Source: Cohaesibacter sp. (GTDB taxonomy: Bacteria > Pseudomonadota > Alphaproteobacteria > Rhizobiales > Cohaesibacteraceae). From it: DNA of 64,000 nucleotides. Both the position numbers and the translations under genes were made by a program. How positions within the stretch are numbered: position 1 is the first letter of the stretch; every line of letters begins with the position of its first letter. Below are positions 18,528 through 27,457 of this stretch, piece by piece. The stretch is taken from positions 168,745 through 232,744 of the forward strand of contig JAOAQZ010000018.1 of assembly GCA_025210795.1 (NCBI GenBank), in the 5' to 3' direction. The notes below the pieces were generated by a model. The model saw nothing but the letters and a program-made list of their open reading frames with translations. It was not told the origin of the DNA and did no database searches.

Positions 18528-19235
18528 TTAATCTGCTCGCTGGTTGAACAAAATTGCCTGTGCATCTTTATCATTGGCAAGATCAACCCGCTCGCGCTCT
18601 TCTGCCCCCACTGCAAAAGCTTTTTTGACAGCATCACGTGAGGTCAGATCCGCAAACCAGCGCTTCACATTGGGAAACTCATCAAGATTAATACCTTGGC
18701 GCTCATGAGGTCGCGCCCAGCCAATCATGGCCATATCTGCAATGGAATAGTCGCCAGCCACATAATCCTTGCCGTCAAGAGCCTTATCCAGAACCCCATA
18801 AAGACGATGGGTCTCATCCCGATAACGCTTGATCGCATAGTCGATCTTTTCAGGCGCATAGAGAGCAAAGTGGTGATTCTGGCCAAGCATCGGGCCAAAA
18901 CCGCCCATTTGCCACATCAGCCACTGCTCCACTTCAACCCGGCCGCGCTCGTCAGATGGCAGGAATTTGCCAAACTTGCGCGCAAGATAGAGCATGATCG
19001 CCCCGGATTCAAAAACAGAGATCGGCTCACCACCAGGCCCTTCAGGGTCAATAATAGCAGGCATCTTGTTATTGGGTGAAATATTGAGGAAGTCAGACTG
19101 GAACTGATCCCCAGTCCCAATATTGACATAATGAACGTTATACGGAACACCCAGCTCTTCCAGCATAACGGTCAGTTTCCAGCCATTGGGAGTTGGCCAA
19201 TAAAAAAGCTCAATCGGTTTGGTTTGCTCTGTCAT
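18528..19235 (-). CDS. Glutathione S-transferase, YfcG/YghU-like (nu class)
   Basis: A 235-residue two-domain GST. The N-terminal thioredoxin-like domain reads IELFYWPTPNGWKLTVMLEE, with the TPNGxK motif that replaces the classical Tyr/Ser and is the mark of YfcG/YghU disulfide-bond oxidoreductases; NNKMPAIIDPEG and FESGAIMLYLA follow. The C-terminal helical domain has the DYSIADMAMIGW N-capping motif. Such enzymes use glutathione to reduce disulfides or organic peroxides in the cytosol. A 12-bp palindrome (19294-19305) overlaps its likely -35 region, so it may be repressed by an unidentified regulator. Confidence 0.92.
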   Translation of the reverse strand: MTEQTKPIELFYWPTPNGWKLTVMLEELGVPYNVHYVNIGTGDQFQSDFLNISPNNKMPAIIDPEGPGGEPISVFESGAIMLYLARKFGKFLPSDERGRVEVEQWLMWQMGGFGPMLGQNHHFALYAPEKIDYAIKRYRDETHRLYGVLDKALDGKDYVAGDYSIADMAMIGWARPHERQGINLDEFPNVKRWFADLTSRDAVKKAFAVGAEERERVDLANDKDAQAILFNQRAD

Positions 19236-19293
19236 CTCTGCCTCGAAAATTTTGAAAAAGACATATATGCGAATGCATTGATCCTTGATTTAG

Positions 19294-19305
19294 GACCAAT
19301 TGGTC
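19294..19305. promoter_or_regulatory. Candidate operator, perfect 12-bp palindrome upstream of the GST gene
   Basis: GACCAATTGGTC is a perfect palindrome about 60 bases before the GST start. On the minus strand its left arm is part of TTGACC, which would serve as a -35 element. Binding by a TetR- or MarR-type dimer would then block the promoter. The regulator is not identified. Confidence 0.4.
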
Positions 19306-19456
19306 AAATTTAAAGAGGCAAAACCAATTTTCTCTGCCTCTTTTCACTGCGCCTTGCAGATTGTTACATGCAATTTAGAGAATATAAAAAGCCCTGTGAA
19401 GCCGAAAAGAGCGCTTCTCTCTGCCTTTACAAGGCCCCTCTATATCTTGGTCTTCC

Positions 19457-19849
19457 CTATCCGGCATCCTTGGTGCCAAAGCTTGCAGGCGATACAATCT
19501 CCAGCATCTCGCAATCAGCGGAAAAGCCTCGCAACTCGTGCACAATACCGGGGCGTTGATAGACGCAGTCCCCAACCTCAAGCACGCATTCCCCCTCATC
19601 TTCATACCAGAATTTCGCCCAGCCCTTGAGCAAATAGACCATCTGAAAATCAAGCTGATGGGTGTGCCGACCGCCCGGCTTATCAAGAAGCTGCTCGGCC
19701 CGGATCACATGGGCAGCAAAATCGCCCCCAGTAGCCTCGGCAATACCAAGATCGCGATAGGAAAAGAAAGACCGCAATCCCTCTTTCACATAATCTGCAT
19801 CCTTAGCCTTATGCAAAGAAAATTTGTGATCAGATTTGTGCTTAGACAT
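19457..19849 (-). CDS. Single-domain cupin protein
   Basis: A 130-residue beta-barrel cupin. Motif 1 appears as GGRHTHQLDFQMVYLLKGWA with two metal-ligand histidines and motif 2 as GDCVYQRPGIVHELRGF with the last histidine. Small cupins are sugar-binding, dioxygenase or regulatory proteins; this one has no further domain, so its substrate is unknown. It lies between the GST and a GNAT gene on the same strand, with 220- and 125-base gaps, so co-transcription is uncertain. Confidence 0.85.
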   Translation of the reverse strand: MSKHKSDHKFSLHKAKDADYVKEGLRSFFSYRDLGIAEATGGDFAAHVIRAEQLLDKPGGRHTHQLDFQMVYLLKGWAKFWYEDEGECVLEVGDCVYQRPGIVHELRGFSADCEMLEIVSPASFGTKDAG

Positions 19850-19974
19850 GGCTCTCCCCCATTATTGAGGGAAAAGTAAAACATACAGCCGTTAGTTTTA
19901 AAAGGACAATTTTGCGTAAGCCAGCCTAGAGCAAGGACACATTAATTTTGTGCATTCTGCGAGGCATGCCGCCT

Positions 19975-20430
19975 CTAGAGCTTGAGCTTATATCCCACAT
20001 GGCTGGCTTCAAATCCCAGCTGGTCATAAAAGCGCTGCCCATCCTTGCGCGCTTTGTTGGTGGTGAGTTGCAGAAGACCGCAACCATCCTCTTTTGCCTT
20101 GGCAATGGCCCATTCAAACATTTTTTTGCCAAAGCCCTGCCCGCGCAGCGAGGCATGAACGCGAACAGCCTCGACTTCCGCCCGCGTGCAGCCACCAAGC
20201 GAGAGGCCATGCATATAGATAAGCTGAAATGTCCCCCCAACGCCAATTTCCGGCACATCCAGAACATAAAGCGCGTTATTAGGGTCCTCCTCCATCTTGG
20301 AAAATGCCTCAAGATAGGGGGACAGATCGGCGCTATCCTCGCGCCCCTTGCCAAGAAAATCATCACGAAGCAGAGCCACAATGGCCGGTACATCTTCGGC
20401 TTTAGCAAGACGGATGGAAAAGGCAGGCAT
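19975..20430 (-). CDS. GNAT-family N-acetyltransferase
   Basis: A 151-residue single GNAT domain. The acetyl-CoA pyrophosphate loop is VHASLRGQGFGKKMFEWAI, preceded by the beta-4 strand ALYVLDVPEIGVGGTFQLIY and followed by the C-terminal RFYDQLGFEASHVGYKL. The start is placed at ATG 20430 (MPAFSIRLAK) behind a GGAGGG ribosome site; an overlapping open frame to 20474 is in another register and is not coding. The substrate cannot be told from sequence. It lies downstream of gatB after a strong terminator. Confidence 0.9.
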   Translation of the reverse strand: MPAFSIRLAKAEDVPAIVALLRDDFLGKGREDSADLSPYLEAFSKMEEDPNNALYVLDVPEIGVGGTFQLIYMHGLSLGGCTRAEVEAVRVHASLRGQGFGKKMFEWAIAKAKEDGCGLLQLTTNKARKDGQRFYDQLGFEASHVGYKLKL

Positions 20431-20476
20431 GAATGACCCTCCATAGAACAAAGAATGGCAGAGATGCGAGACAAAC

Positions 20477-20504
20477 AAAAACGGCGCGGTTCTCACCGCG
20501 CCGT
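20477..20504 (-). terminator. Rho-independent terminator of gatB
   Basis: ACGGCGCGGT (20481-20490) and ACCGCGCCGT (20495-20504) form a perfect 10-bp GC-rich stem with loop TCTC, followed on the minus strand by TTTTG. It lies 12 bases past the gatB stop and closes the gatC-gatA-(chorismate mutase)-gatB unit. Confidence 0.9.
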
Positions 20505-20516
20505 AATTAGTAGAGC

Positions 20517-21983
20517 TTAAAGCCCCAGTTTTTCTTTAAGGATCTGGTTCACCGCCTGCGGGTTGGCCTTGCCTTGCGAGGCTTTCATAACCTGCCCGAC
20601 AAACCAGCCAATCAGGCCCGGCTTATCCTTGACCTTCTCGACCTGATCAGGATTGTTCGCGATAATCTCATCAATAATCGCTTCAATCGCGCCGGTGTCA
20701 GTCACCTGCTTCATGCCTTTTTCTTCAACAATGGCAGCAGGGTCTCCCCCTTCGGTCCAGACAATCTCAAACAGATCCTTTGCAATCTTGCCCGAAATAT
20801 CACCGCCCTTGATCAGATCAACGATGGAGCCAAGCTGCTCGGCAGAGATCGGGCTATCATCCAGATCAAGCCCTTCCTTGTTGAGACGGCCGAACAATTC
20901 ATTGATCACCCAGTTGGCTGCAAGCTTGGGATCGCGGCCTGTGGCCACTTTCTCAAAATAATCGGCAGAGCGGCGAGAGGCCACAAGCACGGATGCATCA
21001 TAAGGTTTGAGGCCAAATTCGGTGATGAAGCGCTCGCGCTTGTCATCAGGAAGCTCAGGCAATTCCGCCCGCAACGCCTCAACATAGGCATCATCAAATT
21101 CAAGCGGCAGCAGATCAGGATCAGGGAAATAGCGATAATCATGCGCTTCTTCCTTGGACCGCATGGAGCGGGTTTCCCCTTTTTTGGCGTCATACAGGCG
21201 GGTTTCCTGATGGATCTCGCCCCCGTCTTCCAAAATAGCAATCTGGCGCCGTGCTTCATAGTCAATGGCCTGACCAATGAAACGGATGGAGTTCATATTC
21301 TTGAGCTCACAGCGGGTGCCAAGCTCTTCGCCCGGGCGGCGCACAGAGACGTTGACGTCAGCGCGCATAGAGCCCTGATCCATATTGCCATCAGACGTGC
21401 CAAGATAGCGCACAATGGTCCGCATTTTGGACATGTAAGCCTTGGCCTCATCGGCAGAGCGAATATCAGGTTTGGAGACAATCTCCATCAAGGCAACACC
21501 AGAGCGGTTCAGATCCACAAAGGACATGGTCGGATGCTGGTCATGCATACTCTTGCCCGCATCCTGTTCCAGATGGAGCCGCTCGACACCAACTTCAACC
21601 CGCTCACCATCGAGCATATCCAGAATAACCACGCCCTCGCCCACAATCGGGTCTTTGAACTGGGAAATCTGATAGCCCTGAGGCAGATCGGGGTAGAAAT
21701 AGTTTTTGCGGTCAAACAAAGAGCGGTTATTGATCTTTGCTTTCAGGCCCAGACCGGTCCGGATTGCCTGCCGCACGCATTCTTCATTGATCACGGGCAG
21801 CATGCCGGGCATGGCCGCATCAACAAAACTGACATGATTGTTGGCCTCGCCACCGAACTCGGTGGAAGAACCGGAGAAAAGCTTGGCTTCAGAAGCAACC
21901 TGAGCATGGATTTCCATGCCGATTACGACTTCCCAGTCGCCTGTTGCCCCTTTAAGCAGCTTGCTGCGAGACGCTTCAGCCAT
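20517..21983 (-). CDS. gatB: Aspartyl/glutamyl-tRNA amidotransferase subunit B
   Basis: GatB phosphorylates the side chain of misacylated Glu-tRNA(Gln) or Asp-tRNA(Asn) and, with GatA and GatC, amidates it. The 488-residue protein has the catalytic cradle domain ([39 protein letters not shown]) and the C-terminal helical tail and YqeY-like domain for tRNA binding ([20 protein letters not shown]). Length is normal. A small chorismate mutase gene separates it from gatA upstream. Confidence 0.98.
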   Translation of the reverse strand: MAEASRSKLLKGATGDWEVVIGMEIHAQVASEAKLFSGSSTEFGGEANNHVSFVDAAMPGMLPVINEECVRQAIRTGLGLKAKINNRSLFDRKNYFYPDLPQGYQISQFKDPIVGEGVVILDMLDGERVEVGVERLHLEQDAGKSMHDQHPTMSFVDLNRSGVALMEIVSKPDIRSADEAKAYMSKMRTIVRYLGTSDGNMDQGSMRADVNVSVRRPGEELGTRCELKNMNSIRFIGQAIDYEARRQIAILEDGGEIHQETRLYDAKKGETRSMRSKEEAHDYRYFPDPDLLPLEFDDAYVEALRAELPELPDDKRERFITEFGLKPYDASVLVASRRSADYFEKVATGRDPKLAANWVINELFGRLNKEGLDLDDSPISAEQLGSIVDLIKGGDISGKIAKDLFEIVWTEGGDPAAIVEEKGMKQVTDTGAIEAIIDEIIANNPDQVEKVKDKPGLIGWFVGQVMKASQGKANPQAVNQILKEKLGL

Positions 21984-22057
21984 TTCTTTCGTCCTCAGCT
22001 GTGCAAGAGGGTCTATCCCGCTCTTGCCATCAATTATCTGTGGCAGATCGCCACCAA

Positions 22058-22399
22058 TTACTTCTCGCCTGCAAGACGGGCCGCAATGGCCTCTTCTTCC
22101 CAGGCGATATTGACCTCGATGAGATCTTCCCAGAACTGCATATAGAGATCGGGTGCCAGATCATGGAGTTCCAACCGCTCAAGCACTTTGTCGAGCACGG
22201 CTTTCACCCGCTCTTCAATGCGCGCCTGAGAGGGATGGCTTTTAAGCTCTGCCATCCGCTGCACATAAAGGTCGCGTCTGGCAAACAAATCCACCAACTG
22301 GCGGTCCAGTTCATCAATCGCCTCACGAATGTGAGCCTTCTCGGTGCAATCCTTGGGGTCTCGCATATTGGGTCCGTTCTCGCTTGCCGTTACCACCAT
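22058..22399 (-). CDS. AroQ-type (class II) chorismate mutase
   Basis: Converts chorismate to prephenate on the way to Phe and Tyr. The 113-residue all-helical protein resembles stand-alone Aro[21 protein letters not shown] (helix 1 with the active-site Arg), [10 protein letters not shown], and a C-terminal helix [19 protein letters not shown]. It lies between gatA and gatB; its first ATG (22399) overlaps the end of gatA (ATGGTGGTAA, gatA stop 22390-22392), which suggests coupled translation. A later ATG at 22366 is possible. Prephenate is also the oxygen donor proposed for UbiUV, an interesting but indirect link. Confidence 0.88.
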   Translation of the reverse strand: MVVTASENGPNMRDPKDCTEKAHIREAIDELDRQLVDLFARRDLYVQRMAELKSHPSQARIEERVKAVLDKVLERLELHDLAPDLYMQFWEDLIEVNIAWEEEAIAARLAGEK

Positions 22400-23862
22400 T
22401 TGGAAGGCGCTTCCATGATACCGGCAGCCTCTTCCAGCACGCCAGCTGTACGGAACAGCGTCTCTTCATCAAAGGCCTTACCAATCAGCTGCAAACCAAG
22501 GGGCAAGCCATTGGCAGATTTGCCTGCAGGCACAGAAATACCCGGCAAACCGGCCATATTCACGGTAACGGTGAAAATATCATTGAGGTAATTCTCAACC
22601 GGATCGGTCACCTTCTTGTTCAGCTCAAAGGCTGCAGACGGAGTGGCCGGTGTCAAAATGGTATCAACCCCTTCAAACGCCTTTTCAAAATCCTGCTTGA
22701 TCAGCGTACGGATTTTCTGGGCGCGCAGATAATAGGCGTCATAATAACCTGCTGACAGCACGTAAGTGCCGATCAGGATCCGGCGTTTGACCTCATCCCC
22801 AAAGCCCGCAGCACGGGTTTTTTCATACATATCGATGATGTCATCACCCGGCACACGCAGGCCATATTTCACGCCGTCATACCGCGCCAGATTGGAAGAG
22901 GCTTCAGCCGGTGCCACAATATAATAGGCCGGAAGCGCATATTTGGTCATAGGCAGCGAGATCTCGACAATCTCGGCTCCGGCCTGTTTCAGCCATTCAA
23001 TGCCCTGCTGCCAAAGCTTCTCGATTTCCTCAGGCATATTGTCAACGCGATATTCCTTGGGGATGCCAACGCGCATGCCTTTGATATTGCCAGTCAGAGC
23101 CGCTTCATAATCGGGCACAGGCAGATCAACGGAAGTGGTGTCCTTCTTGTCAACCGAGGCCATGGATTTCATCATGATGGCCGCATCGCGCACGGTGCGG
23201 GTGATGGGACCTGCCTGATCAAGGGAAGAAGCAAAAGCAACCATGCCCCAGCGCGAGCAACGACCATAGGTCGGTTTGATGCCCACTGTGCCGGTAAAGG
23301 CCGCTGGCTGGCGAATAGAGCCACCGGTATCGGACGCTGTTGCCCCGGCGCACAAGCGTGCAGCCACAGCGGCAGCGGAGCCGCCTGAAGAGCCACCCGG
23401 CACGCGATCAGTGCTTTCGCCGTCGGCACGCCAAGGATTTTTCACCGCGCCATAATAGCTGGTCTCGTTGGCAGAACCCATGGCGAACTCGTCCATATTG
23501 AGTTTGCCGAGCATCACAGCACCATCATCCCACAAATTCTGGGTAACGGTGGACTCATATTCCGGCTTGAAACCATCAAGAATATGGGAACAGGCCTGAG
23601 AGGAAATCCCTTTTGTACAATAGAGATCCTTCACACCAAGAGGAATTCCTTCCAGATTACCAGCTTCTCCCTTGGCAAGGCGCGCGTCAGACGCAGCAGC
23701 CATTTCCAGAGCTTTTTCCGGTGTTTTGGCGATATAGGCATTCAGCTCATCTGCACCGTCCATTGCTGTCAGATAGCTCTGGGTCAATTCGGTTGCAGTA
23801 AAGTCTTTATTGGCCAGCCCGTCGCGGGCCTGGGCAATCGTCAAAGCCGTGAGATCTGTCAC
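22390..23862 (-). CDS. gatA: Aspartyl/glutamyl-tRNA amidotransferase subunit A
   Basis: Amidase subunit that releases ammonia from glutamine for GatB. The 490-residue protein shows the Ser-cisSer-Lys triad: Lys in [14 protein letters not shown], Ser in [14 protein letters not shown] and Ser in [14 protein letters not shown]. The start is a GTG at 23862 behind GAGGA; an ATG just upstream closes after two codons. It is separated from gatC by 161 bases with a short direct repeat of GAAGAATTC and no terminator, so the genes probably form one operon. Confidence 0.98.
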   Translation of the reverse strand: MTDLTALTIAQARDGLANKDFTATELTQSYLTAMDGADELNAYIAKTPEKALEMAAASDARLAKGEAGNLEGIPLGVKDLYCTKGISSQACSHILDGFKPEYESTVTQNLWDDGAVMLGKLNMDEFAMGSANETSYYGAVKNPWRADGESTDRVPGGSSGGSAAAVAARLCAGATASDTGGSIRQPAAFTGTVGIKPTYGRCSRWGMVAFASSLDQAGPITRTVRDAAIMMKSMASVDKKDTTSVDLPVPDYEAALTGNIKGMRVGIPKEYRVDNMPEEIEKLWQQGIEWLKQAGAEIVEISLPMTKYALPAYYIVAPAEASSNLARYDGVKYGLRVPGDDIIDMYEKTRAAGFGDEVKRRILIGTYVLSAGYYDAYYLRAQKIRTLIKQDFEKAFEGVDTILTPATPSAAFELNKKVTDPVENYLNDIFTVTVNMAGLPGISVPAGKSANGLPLGLQLIGKAFDEETLFRTAGVLEEAAGIMEAPSKWW

Positions 23863-24023
23863 GCGGCCATCCTCTTCCTGAATACGGGCCTCAATCTTGT
23901 CTGCCTGAAGAATTCACATTGAAGAATTCGGGAACATACAAACAGGAGTGGCCCACCAACAAACGATTGGGGTTCATCCTTCCCTGCCAGATTTCATCAA
24001 TCATGGCAGGGCAGCAAAGTGCT

Positions 24024-24311
24024 CTATTCGATCACCTTGGGAACCATGAAATAATTATCTTCATGCGCTGGCGCATTGCTGGTCACAACAGAAGCATAGC
24101 CCCCGTCTGTTACGCCATCTGCGCGCTTTCTCATTTCCTGTGTCACCACAGAGGTCATGGGAGCAACATTCTCAACATCCACTTCATTGAGCAATTCTAC
24201 CCAATCAAGAATGGAGTTGAGTTCACCTTTAAGGCTTTCCGCCTCGTCGTCTGTTACAGAAAGCCGGGCCAGACGAGCCACGCGCTTTACCGTATCCTTG
24301 TCAATGGACAT
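24024..24311 (-). CDS. gatC: Aspartyl/glutamyl-tRNA amidotransferase subunit C
   Basis: Small helical subunit that wraps GatA and GatB. The 95-residue protein has the family pattern DTVKRVARLARLSVTDDEAE, LNSILDWVELLNEVD and the C-terminal ENYFMVPKVIE-like ending (NYFMVPKVIE). It is the first gene of the gat operon and is divergent from ruvX. Confidence 0.96.
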   Translation of the reverse strand: MSIDKDTVKRVARLARLSVTDDEAESLKGELNSILDWVELLNEVDVENVAPMTSVVTQEMRKRADGVTDGGYASVVTSNAPAHEDNYFMVPKVIE

Positions 24312-24690
24312 GAATGATCAAGCCTTCCAGAATATGGACGGGATATAGTCAATCTATATCACTTAAGTTTTGCCTTGCGGCCTTGACCACAGGCTATAGC
24401 ACCTCTTCAGATTTTGGCGCAACTCTTAGGCATCGCGTTTGCCCTCAATGCCCCTATTTTCCCCATTTGCCCGAAAAATCGTCACCTTGCTGCCCGAATT
24501 TAAGGCCAACGAGGGCCTTCACCCTATTCGTGACAAAAGAAATCAAACATCTCTTGCGATTTTCTGTCAGCATGTTAGAGCAGAAGAATCTGTTCGAGAT
24601 TGTACGACCTCCCGCCTCTACATATCATAGCTCCCGGCCAATTAGGCAGGAGCAAAAGCCTATCTCAACCCAAAGGCAGCATCGCTCACC
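24312..24690. other. Divergent promoter region between gatC and ruvX
   Basis: The 379-bp stretch must contain promoters for the gat operon (minus) and ruvX (plus). I see no palindrome or riboswitch-like structure. An open frame crossing it on the plus strand (24314-24817) runs out of register into ruvX and is taken as chance. Confidence 0.45.
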
Positions 24691-25236
24691 ATGGCCCGCA
24701 AAAAGAAAAACAAACCACCAATCAATGTGTCTTTGGAAGAGCTGTCCGGCTCTCTCAAACCCGGCCAGCGCCTGCTTGGGCTTGATCTTGGCACCAAAAC
24801 GATCGGCCTTGCCTTAAGTGACGGCAGCCTGATGATCGCAACCCCGCTTGAGACCATCCACCGCAAAAAATTCACGCAGGATGCTGAGCAGATGCTCGCC
24901 ATTATCGAAGCCAACAATGTTGCTGGCCTCCTTATGGGCATGCCCTACAATATGGATGGAACAGAAGGCCCGCGCGCCCAGGCCACCCGCGATTTTGTCC
25001 ATTCTTTTAAGGAAAAATGCCCCCTGCCCGTTGCCTTTTGGGATGAGCGCCTCTCGACCGTTGCTGTTACCCGCACTCTGCTGGATGCAGACACCTCCCG
25101 CTCCCGCCGGGGCGAAGTGGTCGACAAGATGGCCGCTTCCTACATTTTGCAAGGCGCATTGGACCGGATCAAGCGCGGTTTTGATAGCCCTGAAGAGCAG
25201 TCAGGCACGGAGGAAGAAGACGAGCAGGCCAACTAA
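24691..25236 (+). CDS. ruvX: Holliday junction resolvase-like protein RuvX/YqgF
   Basis: RNase H-fold nuclease needed for 5' end maturation of pre-16S rRNA, first named as a possible Holliday-junction resolvase. The 181-residue protein has the conserved core LGLDLGTKTIGLAL (catalytic Asp), LLMGMPYNMDG, DERLSTVAVTRTL and the closing acidic motif VDKMAASYILQ. N- and C-terminal tails, basic MARKKKNK and acidic EEQSGTEEEDEQ, extend the usual 140-150 residues. Confidence 0.95.
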   Translation: MARKKKNKPPINVSLEELSGSLKPGQRLLGLDLGTKTIGLALSDGSLMIATPLETIHRKKFTQDAEQMLAIIEANNVAGLLMGMPYNMDGTEGPRAQATRDFVHSFKEKCPLPVAFWDERLSTVAVTRTLLDADTSRSRRGEVVDKMAASYILQGALDRIKRGFDSPEEQSGTEEEDEQAN

Positions 25237-25451
25237 GCCCGCGGCGGCTTATGAAAAGAAACAGAAGGAGTATCCGCCAGCTTACAAAAACAGCCAGAGC
25301 AAAACTAAAAGGAGAATGGGAATAAGCGGCAACATTGGCAAAGTCCTGATATAAAAAGGCAAGCCCTTAAGGCCCTTCCCTCTACATGCTCGCCCTTCCC
25401 CATAAAAGGGGACAAATCAACGCGCCCTACACCAATTAAAAGTTCAAGAAC

Positions 25452-26378
25452 ATGCCCATTGTCATCGAAGCTCTCATCCCGACCTTTTTTCTGGTTGGTC
25501 TTGGCCTTTATATCCGCCGCTCCGGATTCGTGCCAGAAGAGCAATGGGCTGGGCTGGAGACGCTCTCCTACTGGCTTTTTTTCCCGGCGCTGATTTTCAA
25601 TGTTCTCACCAATGCCGATCTAAAAAATGTCCCACTTGGGGGTATGACCGCCACGCTTGTGCTCACAGTCATAACCATGACCGTGGCCTTACTCACGCTC
25701 TACCCGCTATTCAAAAAGACGTCGTCCATAGACAACCCCTCCTACACATCCATATGTCAGGGTGTCTTGCGTTGGAACGGCTTTATTGCCCTGTCAGTTG
25801 TGCAAAAGCTTTATGGCAACGATGCAATGGCACTGGTGGCTGTGGCCATGGCGGCCATGATTCCTCTTCTCAATGTCATTGTGGTGGGCATTTTGGCCAC
25901 CTTTGCATCCAAAAGCACGCCCAACTTTAAAAATGTTCTGATCAATATCTTTAAAAACCCTCTGATCTGGGCATCCGTCGGAGGGCTGGCCTTTAATATG
26001 ATGGAAGTCCCCATCTGGGATCCGCTTAAAACCACCATCGACATCACGGCGCGCGCAGGCCTTTCTACCGGTCTGTTGATTGTAGGGGCAGGTCTTCGCC
26101 TGCGCGACACCTTCCCCCCCAGCATGAGCGTCTGGCTGGGCACAAGCCTTCGGCTTCTGGGCATGCCGCTCCTCACAATAGGCTTTGGCTTGATGATGGG
26201 CCTATCCGGTGATGCGCTTGAAGTTGCTGTCATTTGCACCGCAGTCCCAACAGCCATGAATGGCTATGTATTGGCCAAGAAAATGGGCGGCAACGCCCCT
26301 CTTCTTGCCGCAATCACCACATTCCAGACCTTTCTCTCGGCCGCGACCATTCCGCTTTTCCTCGCACTTTTGAAGTAG
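25452..26378 (+). CDS. AEC family transporter (auxin efflux carrier type)
   Basis: A 308-residue inner-membrane protein with about ten hydrophobic segments in the AEC fold: N-terminal PTFFLVGLGLYIRRSGF, a central hydrophilic region, and the C-terminal half with GLSTGLLIVGAGLRLRD and AVPTAMNGYVLAKKMGG. Relatives in bacteria carry malonate, malate or other small organic acids; the substrate is not predictable here. It stands 73 codons-length away from ruvX and is followed by pyrB after 128 bases with no clear terminator. Confidence 0.88.
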   Translation: MPIVIEALIPTFFLVGLGLYIRRSGFVPEEQWAGLETLSYWLFFPALIFNVLTNADLKNVPLGGMTATLVLTVITMTVALLTLYPLFKKTSSIDNPSYTSICQGVLRWNGFIALSVVQKLYGNDAMALVAVAMAAMIPLLNVIVVGILATFASKSTPNFKNVLINIFKNPLIWASVGGLAFNMMEVPIWDPLKTTIDITARAGLSTGLLIVGAGLRLRDTFPPSMSVWLGTSLRLLGMPLLTIGFGLMMGLSGDALEVAVICTAVPTAMNGYVLAKKMGGNAPLLAAITTFQTFLSAATIPLFLALLK

Positions 26379-26506
26379 AGACCGCTTTTCCGCACTGATT
26401 GCACCTAAAGATAGCGCTCATAACTTTGTGAGCGCTCTTGCAGGAAGGGCTGATTCTGCCTATAGCTATATGTCTAGCGAAAGACCCCAAACGCTAGGAT
26501 TTCGAC

Positions 26507-27451
26507 GTGGATTTTCCCCATCGCCATTTGCTCGGCATTGCCGGGCTGAATCATCTGGAAATTACCGCTCTTCTGGATAAAGCCGAAGAAGCGGTCAAGG
26601 TCTCCCAGCAGATCGAAAAGAAAAAGGCCGTCCTTAAAGGCCGAACCCAGATCAATCTCTTTTTTGAAGCCTCAACCCGGACCCAAAGCTCCTTTGAGCT
26701 GGCAGGCAAGCGCCTTGGCGCCGATGTCATGAATATGGCGGTCAAAAACTCCGCAGTCAGCAAAGGCGAAACCTTGCTCGACACGGCCCTGACCCTCAAT
26801 GCCATGCATCCCGACATTCTGGTTGTGCGCCATGCTGCAGCTGGTGCACCGCAATTGCTGGCCCGCAAGGTTGGCTGCGCGGTGATCAATGCAGGCGACG
26901 GTGCCCATGAGCACCCGACGCAAGCGCTGCTGGATGCCCTGACCATTCGCCGCCATAAAGGCAGCATCCAGAATCTGGTTGTCGCCATTTGCGGCGATAT
27001 CCTGCATTCTCGCGTTGCCCGCTCCAATATCATCCTACTCAATGCCATGGGCGCAGAGGTTCGCCTGATTGCCCCTTCCACCTTGCTGCCAGCCGATGTC
27101 GAGGCTCTGGGGGTCAAGGTCTTCCGCGATATGCGACAAGGACTAGATGGTGCAGATGTGGTGATGATGCTGCGCTTGCAGCTAGAGCGCATGAATGGTG
27201 CTTTCGTGCCAAGCATCCGCGAATATTTCCACTTCTACGGCCTGGATGAAGACAAACTGCAACAGGCCAAGGACGATGCCATCGTCATGCATCCCGGCCC
27301 CATGAATCGCGGGGTGGAAATTGATTCATCGGTCGCAGATTCCGGCCGCTCGGTCATTCGCGAGCAGGTTGAAATGGGCGTGGCCGTACGGATGGCCGTC
27401 ATCGAGACATTGGCAGAAAATGCCATCAAACTGAACGACGAAGGGCTGTAA
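26507..27451 (+). CDS. pyrB: Aspartate carbamoyltransferase catalytic subunit
   Basis: Condenses carbamoyl phosphate with aspartate, the first committed step of pyrimidine synthesis. The 314-residue protein shows the carbamoyl-phosphate motif [18 protein letters not shown], the [11 protein letters not shown] motif, RLQLERM and the closing [11 protein letters not shown]. The start is GTG 26507 with AGGA seven bases before it. No regulatory subunit pyrI is present. The pyrC-like gene begins six bases after the stop, so the two are co-translated; its product lacks DHOase residues and probably forms a structural complex with this protein. Confidence 0.97.
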   Translation: MDFPHRHLLGIAGLNHLEITALLDKAEEAVKVSQQIEKKKAVLKGRTQINLFFEASTRTQSSFELAGKRLGADVMNMAVKNSAVSKGETLLDTALTLNAMHPDILVVRHAAAGAPQLLARKVGCAVINAGDGAHEHPTQALLDALTIRRHKGSIQNLVVAICGDILHSRVARSNIILLNAMGAEVRLIAPSTLLPADVEALGVKVFRDMRQGLDGADVVMMLRLQLERMNGAFVPSIREYFHFYGLDEDKLQQAKDDAIVMHPGPMNRGVEIDSSVADSGRSVIREQVEMGVAVRMAVIETLAENAIKLNDEGL

Positions 27452-27457
27452 AAACAA

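Noticed and set aside
20574..22145. Long open frame (523 codons) on the plus strand across gatB
   Set aside because: Antisense to gatB and without recognisable domains.
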